Notes: generated by a model not told the origin, from the sequence alone. A DNA stretch of 64,000 nucleotides from Parus major (GCF_001522545.3 NC_031769.1:135486105-135550104); one strand, 5' to 3'; positions 36,771 through 50,545 are shown, numbered from the stretch's first letter. Made by a program: numbers and translations.

Positions 36771-39313
36771 TGGTTTTTCATAGAAGGGCAATTTTCAGGT
36801 GGTTTCTAAGCAATCAATATTTTTCCATTAAGAGAAGTTCAAGCTTTGTCATAAAATTATCTTAAGAGAATAGATTATTACCAGTTTTTGTCTTTTTTAA
36901 AAAAATAAAAACTGCAAAAATAATTCCACAGTTCAGACACACTGTTTCGTTTATGAACTGATGGGGATCCACTGATCTGTTACACAGCATTTTTATTAGG
37001 TGATGATATGATACAATTTGATATGCTTCTGAAGAGACAAGGGGGAAAAGTTTTGTTACCATTACCATATTCTATTTCAACAGAAGTACAAAAAAGGATG
37101 AATGTGGGAATAATTTCATCTTCTTTTATTCTAACTTTGTGATTGTTAGGACAAGAAAATATGATTCTTTGTACTCCAGGTTGGTAGACTAGTTCTTCAT
37201 TAAAAATGTGCTGTCTTGGCTGCTGTAACCAACCAGATGTTCTGCACCTGGTATTTCAGATGATTGCATGAACATAGTTATGAGTACATACATATAATTA
37301 AGAAAAAAAAAAAAAGTTTTGTTTGAAATAAACTGAATATTAATGTATTAATTAAATTAATTAATTAAACCAAGTATTAATGTATTTTTGAGTAACAGCA
37401 ATACAATAACTGAGTGGAAATGGAAAAGAAACTAATTCAGTTGAGAGACACAGTACATACTTTAACAAAAAGTATAATTAACCTTTGGGAAATGTATCTA
37501 GAGAGCTAGAGGACTTTGTGAAATTTTAAAATTTAAGTTGGCTGAAGATTAGCTGTGTTTTTAAGTACCTTACAATAACTGAATCAGAAATTAGGGTCAC
37601 AGGGCAAGAATTAATGAATGTTATTATTTTGTCTATTTTATACTGTAAGTCAGAATAAAAAACATACTTCTACCTGATTCTGACTAAACATTAAGATAGC
37701 TGATGATATTTTTGTAAGTATCTGCAAATCCATTTTTCTGAACTCTGAAGGCTTTTCACTTGTACTTTAAATATTCACGTTATATAGGAAGTTATCACTA
37801 CCCTGTAGCACCAAATATGCCATGGTTCAAGTTTGTCTTTTTTATATAACATCCTTTAAATGATGTAGATCTAAATTTTGATGTAAACTCAGTATAAGAA
37901 AGCTATCAGTCTTTCAATGTATAACATATTTGTAAAGGAATTTTACTTTGTTGGTAAAAGGGTCCTTGAATCAAAGCTGAGATTTTCTTCTGTGGCTTTT
38001 TTAAGCCTTAAGGGCTCTTCAGGGCTCTTTGATTACTACATTGATAGCACTGCACACACAAAAAGATCAGGTAGGAGACCATCAGCTTCTGCTCAGTAGT
38101 TTGAAAAACAAACCTTGAAGTAGCCAATGTTTCACCATTGCCTATGATCTTTTTCCAGGATATCATCTTTGATTCATTGGTTTTCACTAAAATAAAAAAG
38201 AAATTCCAGATGCCAAATTTAATTTTACTTTTCAAAATGCTGATCAAGCCACAAAATAAAAAGATGCTTTTGCCTATGTCAGGGGAATACTTGGTTTAAT
38301 AGCTGGTTATATAAAACTAAATATTATTAAATAGGAAGGAAGGAATTTGAAACAGAACTACTGGAGAATGATAATTGCAAGAACTATGTATTACAAGGAC
38401 CAATAGTAGCAAAGTACAAGAAGAATTATAATGGAAAGAATCAGTATAGAAATATTAGATTCTTTTTAAAGTCCCTGAGGAGAAATGATTCTACTTGATA
38501 TTAGACAAGTACTTTTGGCAGTCTTACATTTTTTTTCTTTTTTTTTTTGGGGGGGTGGAGGGAAAGGGTAAGGGATGAAAACTAGCATGCCTTAAACCTC
38601 ATCTACATCAAAAAACTGCACCCAGCTTTTGCTAGTGTAATAATTTATTTGCTTGTTAATTATTGCAAATAAGTTGTCCTAGTGCACATAAAATCATCAC
38701 ATTTCAGATACCTCATTAAGCAAATGATACTCAGCAGAAAATAGATAAGTAAGTTGTAATAGGAGTATATGTGTGATATTACTAGCTGAAAATGAAAAGG
38801 AAATATTTTTGTTATTCATTTATGTATAGAGTAGCAAATTATAATTATCACTGGATTCTTAAGACTAGTTTAGTGACCTGTACATGGATGTCCCTTATAT
38901 GCTGGCCAGGACTCTTACCGGTCAGTAATTGCAGTGTAATCAGGTAAACCATCTTGTTCTCAATTAATTGGAGCTCTCCAAAAAAACTTGTAGCTGGATT
39001 CTTAGGCCTAGTCTTTAATGATCAGCATCTGTTACAATGACAAAAAGGAAAAGCTATTGTACAGCAAAAAATATATTCTTCCTAAGTATTTTTGGAGAAT
39101 GGAAGGAAATACATTAAAAGTGCTATGACAACATGCAATGGCAATTGTGCTAATTGCAAAAGGGAAGTAATATTGCTAATGTATTCCTTACAAGATCAGT
39201 GGTGCCAAGTTTTCATCTACTCTCTTTAATTATATCTCATGTTAATAAACCAAAAGAAATAATAAAAATAGACAATATTATTTACTTGTAATTCCTAAGC
39301 ATTTAGCTAAAGG
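36771..39313. other. Unique AT-rich stretch
   Basis: No gene or element recognised. It contains an attaatt-rich simple stretch near 37340-37370 and a G-quadruplex motif at 38549-38574. Confidence 0.55.
38549..38574 (+). other. Canonical G-quadruplex motif after a T tract
   Basis: G runs at 38549-38555, 38560-38562, 38566-38568 and 38572-38574, with loops of 4, 3 and 3 bases. It follows a T-rich tract at 38529-38548, giving a sharp T-to-G strand composition switch. Confidence 0.6.
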
Positions 39314-39436
39314 GTTGTCCTGGGGTGTCTTCCTGAACCAGCTGGGGGATGGGAGAAAGGGGTCACGTGGGTTTGCTTCCTGGAGGGGATCCCCTTGGAG
39401 GTTTTCTCCCACATTTCCCCAAAACCAGGACAAAGG
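39314..39436 (-). mobile_element. Short LTR-like or MITE-like fragment with inverted ends
   Basis: About 120 bp bounded by ttgtcctgg (39316-39324) and its exact reverse complement ccaggacaa (39426-39434). On the minus strand it begins tgtcctggttttggggaa, which resembles the start of avian LTRs. It is GC-rich against AT-rich flanks. It may be an internally deleted LTR or a short nonautonomous element. It also carries a G-quadruplex motif. Confidence 0.4.
39344..39371 (+). other. Canonical G-quadruplex motif
   Basis: G runs at 39344-39348, 39351-39353, 39359-39362 and 39369-39371, with loops of 2, 5 and 6 bases. It lies inside the LTR-like fragment, so it may have arrived with that element. 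Confidence 0.55.
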
Positions 39437-41204
39437 TTTCATTTTATTTCCATTGGGGAAAGAAGAAATAAAATTTTCATCACTTTTGATTTAGAATGTA
39501 GTTTGACTACATACTCAATTTGATTTTATGCTCAGATTTTACTTTTGTTTCATGGGTAGAAATTTGACAGAATTTTTATTATGTATATTGTATTTAATTC
39601 CCTCAGGGCAAGACTAAAGGTAGCGAGATGAAAAAATGAGCAAAATGTATGTATTTTCAATGAATACCCTAAATACTTTGTCATGTGGAGCAGAAGAACT
39701 TAGAAGAAACTTTTGCTGCCATTCTAGATAGAGCTTTAAAATTCTTGACTTTCTAGTGTATTTTAATAAAATAAAATTAATTATTTAAAAGTTGCTATGA
39801 TGTTTGAAATGTTCAATGTTTTTTGACATGGCCCATAGAGTGATCACTTTTCAAAATCTATAAAACAATAGAAAACACACAAAGTTCTAGCTTTTGGGTA
39901 ATGCTTTTCCACAATCATGTGAAAGGCCAGAATACTAGTTGTGACAATCTCCTGATTTTTAAATCACAAGACATAATTTGGTTTTGTTTCAGTTTAGGGT
40001 GTGTGTGAGGGTTTTGATTTCCTTGGGGTTTTCTTCAAATTTCCTCCAAGTACCCCCCGAAATCTGTATATATTCAAAGAAGAAATATTGATATTCTATA
40101 CTGTAACAAAAGAGGCTGCTAATTGTGGCTATTACATGTGTCTGTTGAATTCAGATACTTTCTATAACTGTGTTGTGAAATGTGACTCAATAGCTGACCA
40201 AACATTAATGCTTTTCCAAACCAGGGCTTTGTTTTTTCAAGAAACTGTATCATAACTCAATAATAGCACATATATCATGCTCTTCTCAAAAACAGTTAGA
40301 TATTTCTTCCCATTCCATTATTCTTAATAGTCTGTTTTAAAACCTTTTAAAACCTTTTTAAACCAATCATACATCTGCTTGTAGCATTGCCAGTCTCTAA
40401 CCCTTTGGCTGATGTTTCACATGGAGCGTGCTTCCCTCAGGCTGACTATTTCTGGAGATGTTTCAGATAAAATAGTTCAGCTGTTTCCAGGAAGGGCTAG
40501 CAAAAATTATTTTGCTTTGTCCATATATATTCATGAGAGACAATTCTGGTTACTTCTTTCCTGTTTCTGGATTGGAAGCATAAACAATTCAGATAATTTT
40601 ATCCACAATTAAGAAACATTATTTTACGTAGGAATATTTTAATGAAATACCAAGGAAACAGCTTGATGATGCTAAATGACTACCACTCCATAAAAACCAG
40701 TAAACCCCAAATACCTTTCCCTTCCCTGATTGGTTTAAATAATTTGGAATGAATAGAATTACTGAACAGTTTTCTCAGCACTTGTTCCAGGACAAAAAGC
40801 ATGCCTGGATATCCTTATCTGTGGATAGAATCTATTTTCCAGGTACCCTTACATATATATTAAATATACAAAACACAACAAATATTTGAGGAGCAATATT
40901 TCTGATTATATATTTCTCCTGAATGCCACATCTATGAAAAATATTTACTGTACTCTCCCAATGCTGCAAGGGCTTACTGCATACTCATGCTCAGTATGTT
41001 GTATACCAGGACCCTCAGGCCTGTTTTATGCAAAAGTCCTTCCTAAACATTTGTTTCTGAGAAGGTATTGTCACATGGGATTGTTTTGTCCCAGATTTTA
41101 GCATTTGTCTTTGCAGGAATTCAGTAATAGTTTGCCAGAAATATTTCTAACCTGTTAAGATCACAGCCTTACCCTCCAGCATATCAAATTTTCCCCAGTT
41201 TGGT
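39437..41204. other. Unique AT-rich stretch
   Basis: No gene recognised. It holds the possible old repeat copy at 40434-40590. Open frames at 40001-40255 and 40886-41101 have no domain signature. Confidence 0.5.
40434..40590 (+). repeat. Possible copy of an old dispersed repeat (copy B)
   Basis: Partner of 6878-7075. Shared ordered blocks are ctcag-ct, ctggagat-ttcaga, aggaagg, a ttttg block and attcatg followed by a tctgg- and cttcctg-like end. Similarity is weak and judged by eye, so this is a tentative call. Element class unknown. Confidence 0.3.
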
Positions 41205-41560
41205 ATCAGCTATGAGCTTTTAGCAGGTCCCTTCTGTATCATCACCCTGGTCACTACTGAAGGTGTTGAACAGCACCAGCACCCTGAGCAGTGACAGTGG
41301 TACCCAGACATCAGCTCATCTTCATCAGCCTCATGGGTTAAGATGTACAGTGAGTTTCCCACACACCACACTCTTTATTTTACTATCAAAATCACAGCTC
41401 TACAATTTGACTGCAAGGATACACCGAGATACTAAATGGAAAGCCTTTTTGACATCAGGATAAATAATATCTACAGTACTTTCCTCTTCCATTGAGGCAG
41501 TTGTCTCATGAGAGAATCAAAAACGCTTGATAAGTCCCGGGGATGTAATTTGTTAGAAGG
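41205..41560 (-). mobile_element. Ancient CR1-like relic
   Basis: Antisense text resembling part of CR1 ORF2: atcagctatgagcttttagc, gtcactactgaaggtgttga, acagcaccagcaccctgagc, then aagcctttttgacatcagg and a shortened block in place of the usual ccacatccac region. It lacks the 3' tail and is much more diverged than other copies, which fits an older insertion. Confidence 0.6.
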
Positions 41561-44500
41561 GCAGCAAAATTGATGTACATTACATATATCAAATCTAATT
41601 ACACATTATGGTAGTTTTCATTGAATAACCAGAAAATACTTTTCTAATATTCCTTTATAATGGTTATTATAGTCAGTAATCTCATACAGGGAAATTTACT
41701 TCCCTAGAAAATGTGAGTTCAAGACAGCATAAGGAACCTGATTTAAATGAATGAATGAATAAATAAATAAATAAATAAAGGAATTAATACAAAAACAGTT
41801 TAAAAGTACTTTACCAAAAACATTTCATAGAACTTTGAGATTAATTAAAAGAGCATAGCTCTTACCTGAAAGGAACATATAACTAGCAGCTTGCATATTC
41901 ATTCCATTGAAACAAAAGATTCTTAATCCTCATGTGCCTGTAAATTTTAGAATGCTAGCAAAAGATTATTTTTCTTAGTTCATATTTCAAATTTAAATAT
42001 CATCTAAAATGCTAATTATTTCTACCACACTAGAGAATGGACTGTAAATTTAGACAGTGTGGATCCAAAATAAAATGCATTCTTTAGATCCCAATGTTTA
42101 TGTGGATTAACATTACTATTAGCTATTATAAATGTTATGCTGCTATGTATTATAAATATTATTTCTGATTAATTTTAACTTTATTAATATTATTATATTA
42201 ATGAATACAAGTGTTTCTGTTTGTTAATATTGATATTACTATGATACTGAGAGATATTTACAGGTATTTTAAGGAGCCTCTAAACTTTGTGTGATATTAT
42301 ATGTCTTGTAAGTATTCTAGTCAAAGTTTGGAAAAATAAAGAAATATCAAAAGAAGAAACAAAGAAAATTTTCATGGGCAAGAGTCTATAGAAGCAATAA
42401 ATCCTTGTACTGATAAATTCTTCACACAGAAGGTTAATCAACTCATCAAATAATGCACAGTGCCCATTACATAGTCAAATGCTTTGCTGAGTGGGTAGCT
42501 GGGAGTTCAGGTAATTACCTTGTCCCAGGTGAGACCCTTGTGCAAAATCAGTTCAATGTCTCCTCTATTCAGTCAGGATGAGGAGTTCCTAAACCTCTCA
42601 GGGAATGAAATGCACTGTGTGCACACAGTCTGATATCTGTGTAAGACTGAAAGACACTGTCATTACAGGAAAAACTTTTGGTTACTGGTAGGATAGCTCA
42701 GAAAAACCTTAGCTTTTTCAGTAGATTGCAGTAAAAGGCACTGTCAGGGAAATGCTCCCTTTCAAACATTATGATGTATTTACTATGAAAATAGAACTTT
42801 ATTCCTTGTATGATGACATTTTATATGTTGCTGACTTCTTCTTTATCCACAAACTGTTCCTATGAGCGAGATGTTTCAACCTGCATTCAGTCAAGAATGT
42901 CAATTTTTAGCTATTCTTTGAAAATATTGGATAAAAGCCTCAGGAATCTTTTGAATGAAAAGTGCTATGTAAATGTGAGGTCATTCATACACTTTTATAA
43001 GCTTACTAGAAACTATAAGAAATAGTAATTTCCTCTCTGCATTTCATTATTATTTTATTTAGGTGACCGTACCATTTTAAAAATTAATTTCTGGCAATTA
43101 ATGTGAATCTAATATTAAAGCTAAGGGTGGTAGTACTTTGCTTTGCTTATGATATGATGTTTTTCTTATCTTCCCTTAGCCTCTTGTTGAATTTTGTGAA
43201 AATTTAAAGCTATTTTTCTAATTTTAAAATATTGTAGCACAAAATAATGATTTTCTACTAAAATTCCAGGTGAAGTTTCTCATATTTCATAAAGGAGCCT
43301 ATGTTATTTTTATGCCTTATTTACTCAGGGATCATTCTTAAGTGTTTTTGATAACATCTTGGATTAACTGAACTGGAACTGTTGCTCACGACACTTGAAC
43401 TCAACACTTCTCAGAGGATTTTTTTGTTTTGTTTCTGGCTGTGTTGCTAAGTTGGTAGAAAATGGAGAAATTTCAGTATCAAAACCTGCATGATTCTGAA
43501 AGGCTTCTGAAAGCCAGTGACAGGAACAAAATGATTTGCACACTAAATTATCAAATAGTACCATGATCAAAAATTTTGAGCTGTTGTTTTTTCAAGGGCA
43601 AGCCCTCTGAAGACAAGCATTTTGAGTTGAAATTGGTTGTAATGCATCTGGCTTTTTACCTGGTGTAACAAATTTAAATATAAAGATATATTATTTCCCT
43701 GTGTTCATCGTTTATTTCATGAACTTAGAATTTTTAAATCTATAGTCATTGCCTGGCAGCTGAGCATTCACTCAGTAGAGGTTTTGTACATTCTGAGAAC
43801 AGATTTGCAACTCCTGGTGATTCTGCTGATAGTCGAGGTATTTAGAATGGAAGATACTTATCATCTCTCACATAGTAGTAAGCTCAATCATCTGGATAAC
43901 TCAGATAAGATTCTTATATCAAGCTTTTTAAAAGTGACTAATTATCTCAGATGGAGCCATGGTAAATACACATATATCCTGTTTTTAGTTTTTTTAAATT
44001 TTTTTTTTGCTACCTTATTTTTCAGGAACTGCTGATCAGTCTTTCTCTGAAGGTCAAGAGAGAGCTTCAGAGCTTCAGAGCAGAGCCTGTAAATTTGCTA
44101 ATAAATTCTCAGGATGCTAGTTAAAAAACAAGTGAGAAAAAGAAGTCTTAATGTGGGGAAATGAACAGTTTAACAAATAGAATAAAAAGTAAAAGAAGGT
44201 CAATATAAAAAGTAGACTAAAAGGAGAAAAAATATAATGTAAACAAGATGGTAAATTAATGTTCAAAATATGTATTTAGTCACACTGCATAGAGAGCTTT
44301 AACACTGACAATTTTATTCAGCAATATATTAATGTATTGCAAACTCTTCACATAATACAGCCTGTGCTCCTAATGTCCAAGTTTAAGCCACGTGACATGG
44401 AGAGAATAAAGATCTGAAAGAAGAGATTAGTTTACAGAAGTACCAGTTTTCCTCCTAAGCATTTTGTGAGGTTTTATATGAATAGGCAAAAAAAAAATAT

Positions 44501-45678
44501 TTTACTACTTTTGATCTAAAATCTTATAAAAATTCATCAGGAAAAAAAAATACATGCATAATTATGTCTGCAGTTGCAGAATTTAGTAGTTTTCTTCTAG
44601 AGCTGGGATCATGATGTTCCCAGAAACTGTTTTCAGCCAAAAGAGTTGGGCTGCTAGACAATACAGATAGAAATAATCTGTTATTTAAAAGAGTGATTCC
44701 AAATGCAAAACTGATGTGGGGGCTTTGAGTTTTCTCTGAGGGAATCTCTCTCTAAGGAGTATAGAAAGCCTTGGAAAAATTATCTCCTTAAAACAAATTT
44801 AGTTTGTGATTTTCTTATGCTGGGAATATTCTTAATATCAACAACAGAATGAATTATTGACTAAACTTCCATCATTATCAGAATATTCCAATACTCGTCT
44901 TCCAACCTTTGACACTTTGAGAAATAATTTACTAAGAGCATTCTTTTTTTAAACACCAGAGGTTTTGCTTAGTGCAGCAAATCACATAAGTATAAACCTT
45001 ATTTTACATCTTTCAGTCAGCATTACCTATATGTAAAAATTAGCACAAGATTGAATTTTACATCACACTTTCTTGGATTAAAGGGGAAAACATTTGGAAC
45101 CTCCTAGAAAAGTCTTACAAAAAGAAAACAGAGGAATATACATATTTAAATGTTTACTTGAGAAATATATTTTTGTTGCTGCAAGGAACTCTGTTTTGGA
45201 CTGAATTTTCATGCTGCTCATTAAAGTTTTGAAATTTTTTATAAAATTACAATTTATAAATGTAAGAAGCAAGTACACTTTCATGTTATAGCAGTATTAT
45301 CCAGCTGACATACAAGAAAATCCAGTGTGACACAAGTGTTTGAAATCATGTGCATGTTTGTGTTCATCACTTTTAATCCAGCTTCATAAAGGCAAGTCTG
45401 GATATTATATATTTTGGCTGGATAATAATTTTTTAACTGGGGGGAAGACTTTTTTTATGTGAATGACTTTGTTATCAAATTGTTTACATAATCCTTTGTA
45501 AATATCTGAAGGCAGAGAGCAGTGACAGTAGCTTAAGATCTACAGTAACAATTTAATCACACATGGTTTGAGAAGAAGTTATTAAAAGCTTTATGGTAGA
45601 TGAGCTTTTACTGAATAGAATGTTATAGTTTATTTTTCATAAAATGCATGTACAGTGCAGCTACAACTGGTGCCCCAT
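41561..45678. other. Unique AT-rich stretch
   Basis: No gene or recognisable element over about 4 kb. It includes an AATG-to-AAAT simple repeat at 41746-41779. Open frames at 42810-43025, 43364-43570, 43784-44035 and 45078-45284 show no domains. Confidence 0.55.
41746..41779 (+). repeat. Compound (AATG)n(AAAT)n microsatellite
   Basis: Three to four AATG units run directly into about five AAAT units. It is a potentially polymorphic tetranucleotide tract. Confidence 0.8.
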
Positions 45679-46047
45679 TGTGCTGGTTTTGGGAAGGGAG
45701 GTGGCTGAGGGTGTGTGGCCAGGACTGTATCTGATATGACCTCAGGTCAGTGCCAGGGGCAGGGCAAATGGATTTTCCCTTTCCATGGAGAAGGTGGAAA
45801 GTCCAGCATATTTGTTTATGTTCAGGGCTTTCTCTGTGTAAATAATTTCTTTTTCTTATACCCTTTGTTATTACTATTGTTGCCAATACTGTTCATTTTC
45901 TTATGCCATTGATGTTTCTGTAAATTTTTTGCATCTCATCCAGTCATCTTCAGCTTTTGTGGCTCCCATTGGAACAGGAGGGGGAATGCCATGTGATCTT
46001 TTTAGCTGGAGTACTAAATTAGAGAATACAATTCCTAAACCATGACA
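45679..46047 (+). mobile_element. Short solo LTR
   Basis: It begins tgtgctggttttgggaag, a start shared by avian ERVK-type LTRs, and ends ctaaaccatgaca, giving TG...CA boundaries about 369 bp apart. Between them is a GC-rich U3-like part, followed by a T-rich part. There is no flanking internal retroviral sequence. A clear target-site duplication was not found, so the exact right end is uncertain. Open frames on both strands across it are accidental. Confidence 0.6.
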
Positions 46048-47819
46048 CTCAAAAAAATCCAGTTTAACAGGTATCGCATAGAGAAATTCAAGGATCTTCC
46101 AGTTTCCCTGAGACAGAATAAGATTATTTGTTCAAAAACTAATGTGTAGTGGGTTTGTTTTTTGGGTGAATTTTGTTTTCATTTCTTTGCTTGTTTTTTT
46201 TTCTTTCTATAACAGTATTTCAGATAGAAGAGGAAAGTGAAGGTAAAATTTGAAGCTTGGGTAGTGGTAGGAGCAGTACTTGTAGAAGGCATTGGAAAGC
46301 AGTACCAAAAAGATAAAACACACACAGACAAGTCCCAACCATCCAACTCATCTAATAAAGTACAGTGTTTCCGAATTGTTCAGATTTCAAATTACTCAGT
46401 AGTGAAAACAATGTTCAGAAGTATTTTTCTTCCACATAATTGCTTTGGCAGCAGGGAAGCTATTAAGTTAGAGCTTTGAGAGAAGTTTAACACAGAACTT
46501 TAAACTGCTTGAATTGTTCTATGTTTTGATGTGATGAGAATTTTTAATCAGTAGTATATTAATATGTGGAGTCATTGCCCTGATATGCTTCTAGAGATCA
46601 ATATTAGAGTTAATGTGTGTCCCTCTATCTTCATTCCTGCAATTAGGATGTGTGATCTTTGGGGAATGTAGGTTTTTGGGGTTTTTTTCTGTTTCAAGTT
46701 TGAAACTATTCTTTGTGTGTTGAGTGAAATAAATAAGATTTTTGTTTTCATTGACTTCAATTACAGCAGGCTGAACCTTGGCAGTTAATCTTTTCTGAAA
46801 CTTCACCCAAAAGCTTTTCTTATACAGAAAAGATTCCACTCTGTATGCAAAATTATTTGTTTACATATTATGCATGTCTGAACAACCATTAATGTTAGCA
46901 AGTGGAGGAAGGTATATCTAAAACCAAAGCAGAAAAGCCTATTTATGTTGTTACATAATGGAAAACAACGTTGAGGTAAACCCATTTACAGCACTAAAGA
47001 AATTTTGACATGCAGAGAAGTTAATGTAAGGAATATTTCAAAATACTCTGGAGATTTTGAACTCTTTCCTGCCCTTCATACACATGAAGCTAAGCCTTAT
47101 CATTCTGGGGAGCTGGGGAAAGAAAATAAAATTAAAAAGTAGGACATAAATTGAGTGCCACTAACAAAAAGAAATACCAAGGCAGCAAGATGAAAGAATA
47201 CTCTCCAAATGACCCAGTGTCATACCTAAGTCCTTTCTAATATTTTTTTTTCCCCTTTCTCAGAAGACAATCAGTCTTTCCAAAATGACCAGCTCTTTTG
47301 CTGATATGAAGAGGTCTTTTAGGTCTGTTGAACATGCATAAGCAACTGGATTTTCTCTGGAGCTGGGAGTTATATCCAATCCCTGAACACTAGGTCACCT
47401 AATAAAGCTCCCTTGCTCTTTCAATCCTTACATATTTAGGAAGTGCAGCAGAGCATTCATATTAGTATAACACATGACCACAGTAGCTCTGTGAAAGCTA
47501 AGTGCAACATTCTCAAATGAATTAAAAAGAACTTTCTCACTCCCAAATTACCAGTTCAATATTAAACTATAGTTTTATGCTAGTCCTTCTCTTTCCCTAT
47601 AAAGATCTATCAAGCCAGCAACAAAATATATGCAGTATAGCAAAGAACATTGTCCTTTGAAACTATCAGAATGTTACATTAATGTGCAGTTCTTTTCCAA
47701 TTTCAGCGCCATTTATAGGTGTACTTAAACTCAAGGATTAGGATAACTTCTTGAGTTTCAGTGTCACTCAAGACATCAAAAAAGTCTTTGCCTCTGACAC
47801 AGAAAAGGATCAAATATGT
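46048..47819. other. Unique AT-rich stretch
   Basis: No gene or element recognised. Open frames at 46237-46479, 46572-46760, 46591-46839 and 46803-46985 have no supporting features. Confidence 0.55.
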
Positions 47820-48500
47820 CTCTGCTGTTTCTGACTAATGTTTGTTTAATGATTTTTTAAAGCTCTCCCATAATGAGCACTCTACAACTTCCCAGACAAT
47901 CCCTTCCTAAGTCTCACCAGCAATAGAAAGCTTTTTTCCCCTAATGTTTTATTTATAGGTATCTTTTCTGTAGTTTAAATCTATAATTTTTTGTCTTTTC
48001 TACTATAAATATGAAAAAAGGAACCATTCACAGGAGTTTTTACATGTTTCAGAGCAGTTACCATATACTTTCTTGATCTTCTTTAGGATAACAGTTTTCA
48101 GACAGCATATTTTGATCATTTTTATCAATCTCTTGTGCAATTTTCTTACTAAATCTCCATCTTTCTATACTACTTTTTGTTCTACCAATGCTCAACAAAG
48201 CAGAAAGATTGCTCTATGTTCCTGCATACTGTAGAGTTGTTTACAAAGCCCAGCATAGCTTTTCAACATTATTTCATTTGCCATCTTGTTTACTGATTTG
48301 ATCTGCTCTAAGCATTGGATTCTACTCAGCTAATTTTTCACCATCTTGTGTTTGTTCAGTCTTCCTTCCTACATGTGGTATCTTGCATTTTTCTGTCTAT
48401 TGAATAACATAATCTAGTACATGCATCATTGTGTTTGGTCTTGGTTTTAATTATTTCCTCCCTTCTGCGTGCCTCCTCCCGTCTAATGCCATTACTCTCT
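47820..48500 (-). mobile_element. Very old CR1/L3-like LINE relic
   Basis: In antisense the order of blocks resembles the 3' part of ancient amniote CR1/L3-like LINEs: tgtttaatgattttttaaagc, aacttcccagacaatccctt, tagaaagcttttttcccc, then a gtttaaatct block, a tttcagagcagttaccatat block, and tcatttgccatcttg further on. Divergence is high and no frame survives. A faint match by eye, so moderate confidence only. Confidence 0.45.
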
Positions 48501-48808
48501 CATGTTAAAAGAATTGGGATTTGTCCAGACTTGTTCTTAATAAAAGTCTATTTTCTTTTCTTTAGTCCCTTTTCACATTTGAAATATTCAAATGTGGGGT
48601 GAATCTTTTTGTTGTTGTTTATTTGTTTGTTTGTTTCTAACTTAAAATGCTACCTAGTGTTTCTTTCAAAATATCAGGGGTCTGTTAAATATCCCATATG
48701 TTCTTTTTTTAAAGACATAATTTATGGCTTTTTTCCAAGTCCTCTGGAAATTTACCTGTCCTTCAAAAATTTTGTTAAGAAAATCACTGGAAAGCTGAGA
48801 TCACAAGA

Positions 48809-49330
48809 CCACAGAATCAAAGAATTGTAGCAACATAGAACAAACCAGGTTGGAAGAAACCTCAAAATATTATCTGGTCAAACCTTTCATGGAAGTGGAA
48901 GCTCAAATGAGATTATCCAACACCCTGTTCAATGCATTTCGGAAACCTCCATTGACAGGAACTCTGTCCTTTTCTTCAAATGATCATTTTTATTATAGAA
49001 AATAAGGGTTTTTTAGGCATGAAACCGCTCCCATAGCAAATTTCACTTTTTGTCCTCAGTCATCTCCATGTGCCTCGTGGGGAAGAGGAAAGAGGGAGCC
49101 TCCTCTTTGTAGCTGCTCTTTGAGAGTGGAATGCTTTAAGTCTGTCCTGAGGCTTCCCTTCTCCAGGAAGAAAAGACCTAACGCTTTTAGTTATTCTTTA
49201 CTGAGCATGTTCTTCAGATGTTCAACCATCTTTGTGGCCCTCCTTTGGACCTCCTTTAGTCTGGCCATGCCTTTCTCTAAATTTCATCAGCCAGATGGCT
49301 AAATGTCCTACAATGAAATGGCCAGTCAAC
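48809..49330 (-). mobile_element. CR1 LINE 3' fragment, rearranged
   Basis: It begins with the antisense tail ccacagaatcaaagaattg, followed by about 20 extra bases, then ggttggaagaaacctcaaaa. Later blocks match antisense CR1: cttcccttctccaggaagaa, ctgagcatgttcttcagatg, and tttgtggccctcctttggac near 49231-49250. A non-CR1 stretch seems to sit in the middle (about 48975-49075). Confidence 0.75.
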
Positions 49331-50501
49331 TGAAATACATTGAATTCATCTTACTAGCCCTTATAATCTGCTCTGTTACTATTATTTTTTTTTGTTTTCT
49401 ATTTCTGCAACTGAAAATAATCGTCTTAGCTGAGACCAGTTAGCTTTTAAATAAAAAAGAATGGAAAAAAATTAGTTCATATATTTGGTATTAACTATCA
49501 ATAGCTTTCCTTCTCCACTGAGTGGCACATGAGCCCACTTCTAGCTTTCTCTCCTGCAACTAATTGGCTTCTGGTTACTGTTGCATCTTTGTGCCTCATT
49601 TGATTTTTTCTCTCAAGTGAACATTTGCAATCATATTTTTAATCTTTCTGAGTGAATTATATACTGAACCCATCTTTCATTTGAATGCTTTTTTATTATA
49701 CTTTCAAAATTTATTCCAGATTGGTTTTCTTAGGCTGAACCATTATAAAAATTTTCAAATAAATGCATTAAGCTTATTGAAGTATACAACTGGACTTTAA
49801 GAAAATATTGTTTTGGTACAATTCTATCTGCATTAAATTCCATGAAAGTGCTCATTATACTGTCACCATCATCCAAGTAACCCTTCACTCTGAAATTCTC
49901 AAGTGTGTCCTCCGAATTGCTGCATCTACTTTGTAGAAAGCAGCACCTAGTTGTCCTAACCACAGTAAAGACTGAAAGTCTAAAAAATTCATTTCTAGAG
50001 TTTGCTGGACAATCCATTCTCTTCTCAGTACCTACTTAGGTAAACTTCTTTCTCTCTCCATCACCCTCTGCCTCCAATGATTTCTGCCTTCAAGTTGAGA
50101 ACTCACAAAGCTGACATTGTACAGAAGTTTGGCTGACTGCCTGTTTAGGGAGATTTGATATATGACATGCTAGATGTTTGGAATAAGATGTACGTTATAA
50201 TTCCATCAAAGTTGTCAGAACTCATCCCTGAGATGTATGGATCTGTAATATACAGGACATGCCAACTAAAGACTGAAATGCCTTGACAGTCACGCAGGAA
50301 AACTGAAAAGTTTTGTATTTTGGGATAGCTTAACTTTGGCCTTGCTCCAGTATAATTGCTTTCATAAGTGATAATGACACTGATAATTTTGCAAATATTT
50401 TAAAAAAGAAAGGTCTTTTCTGCTTTAAATTTGTATGTTTTACCTATGTCAACCAGTCTACTTTTTATAAAAATTACCTGTTAAGGGAGAGTGTTTCAAA
50501 C

Positions 50502-50545
<44 letters not shown>

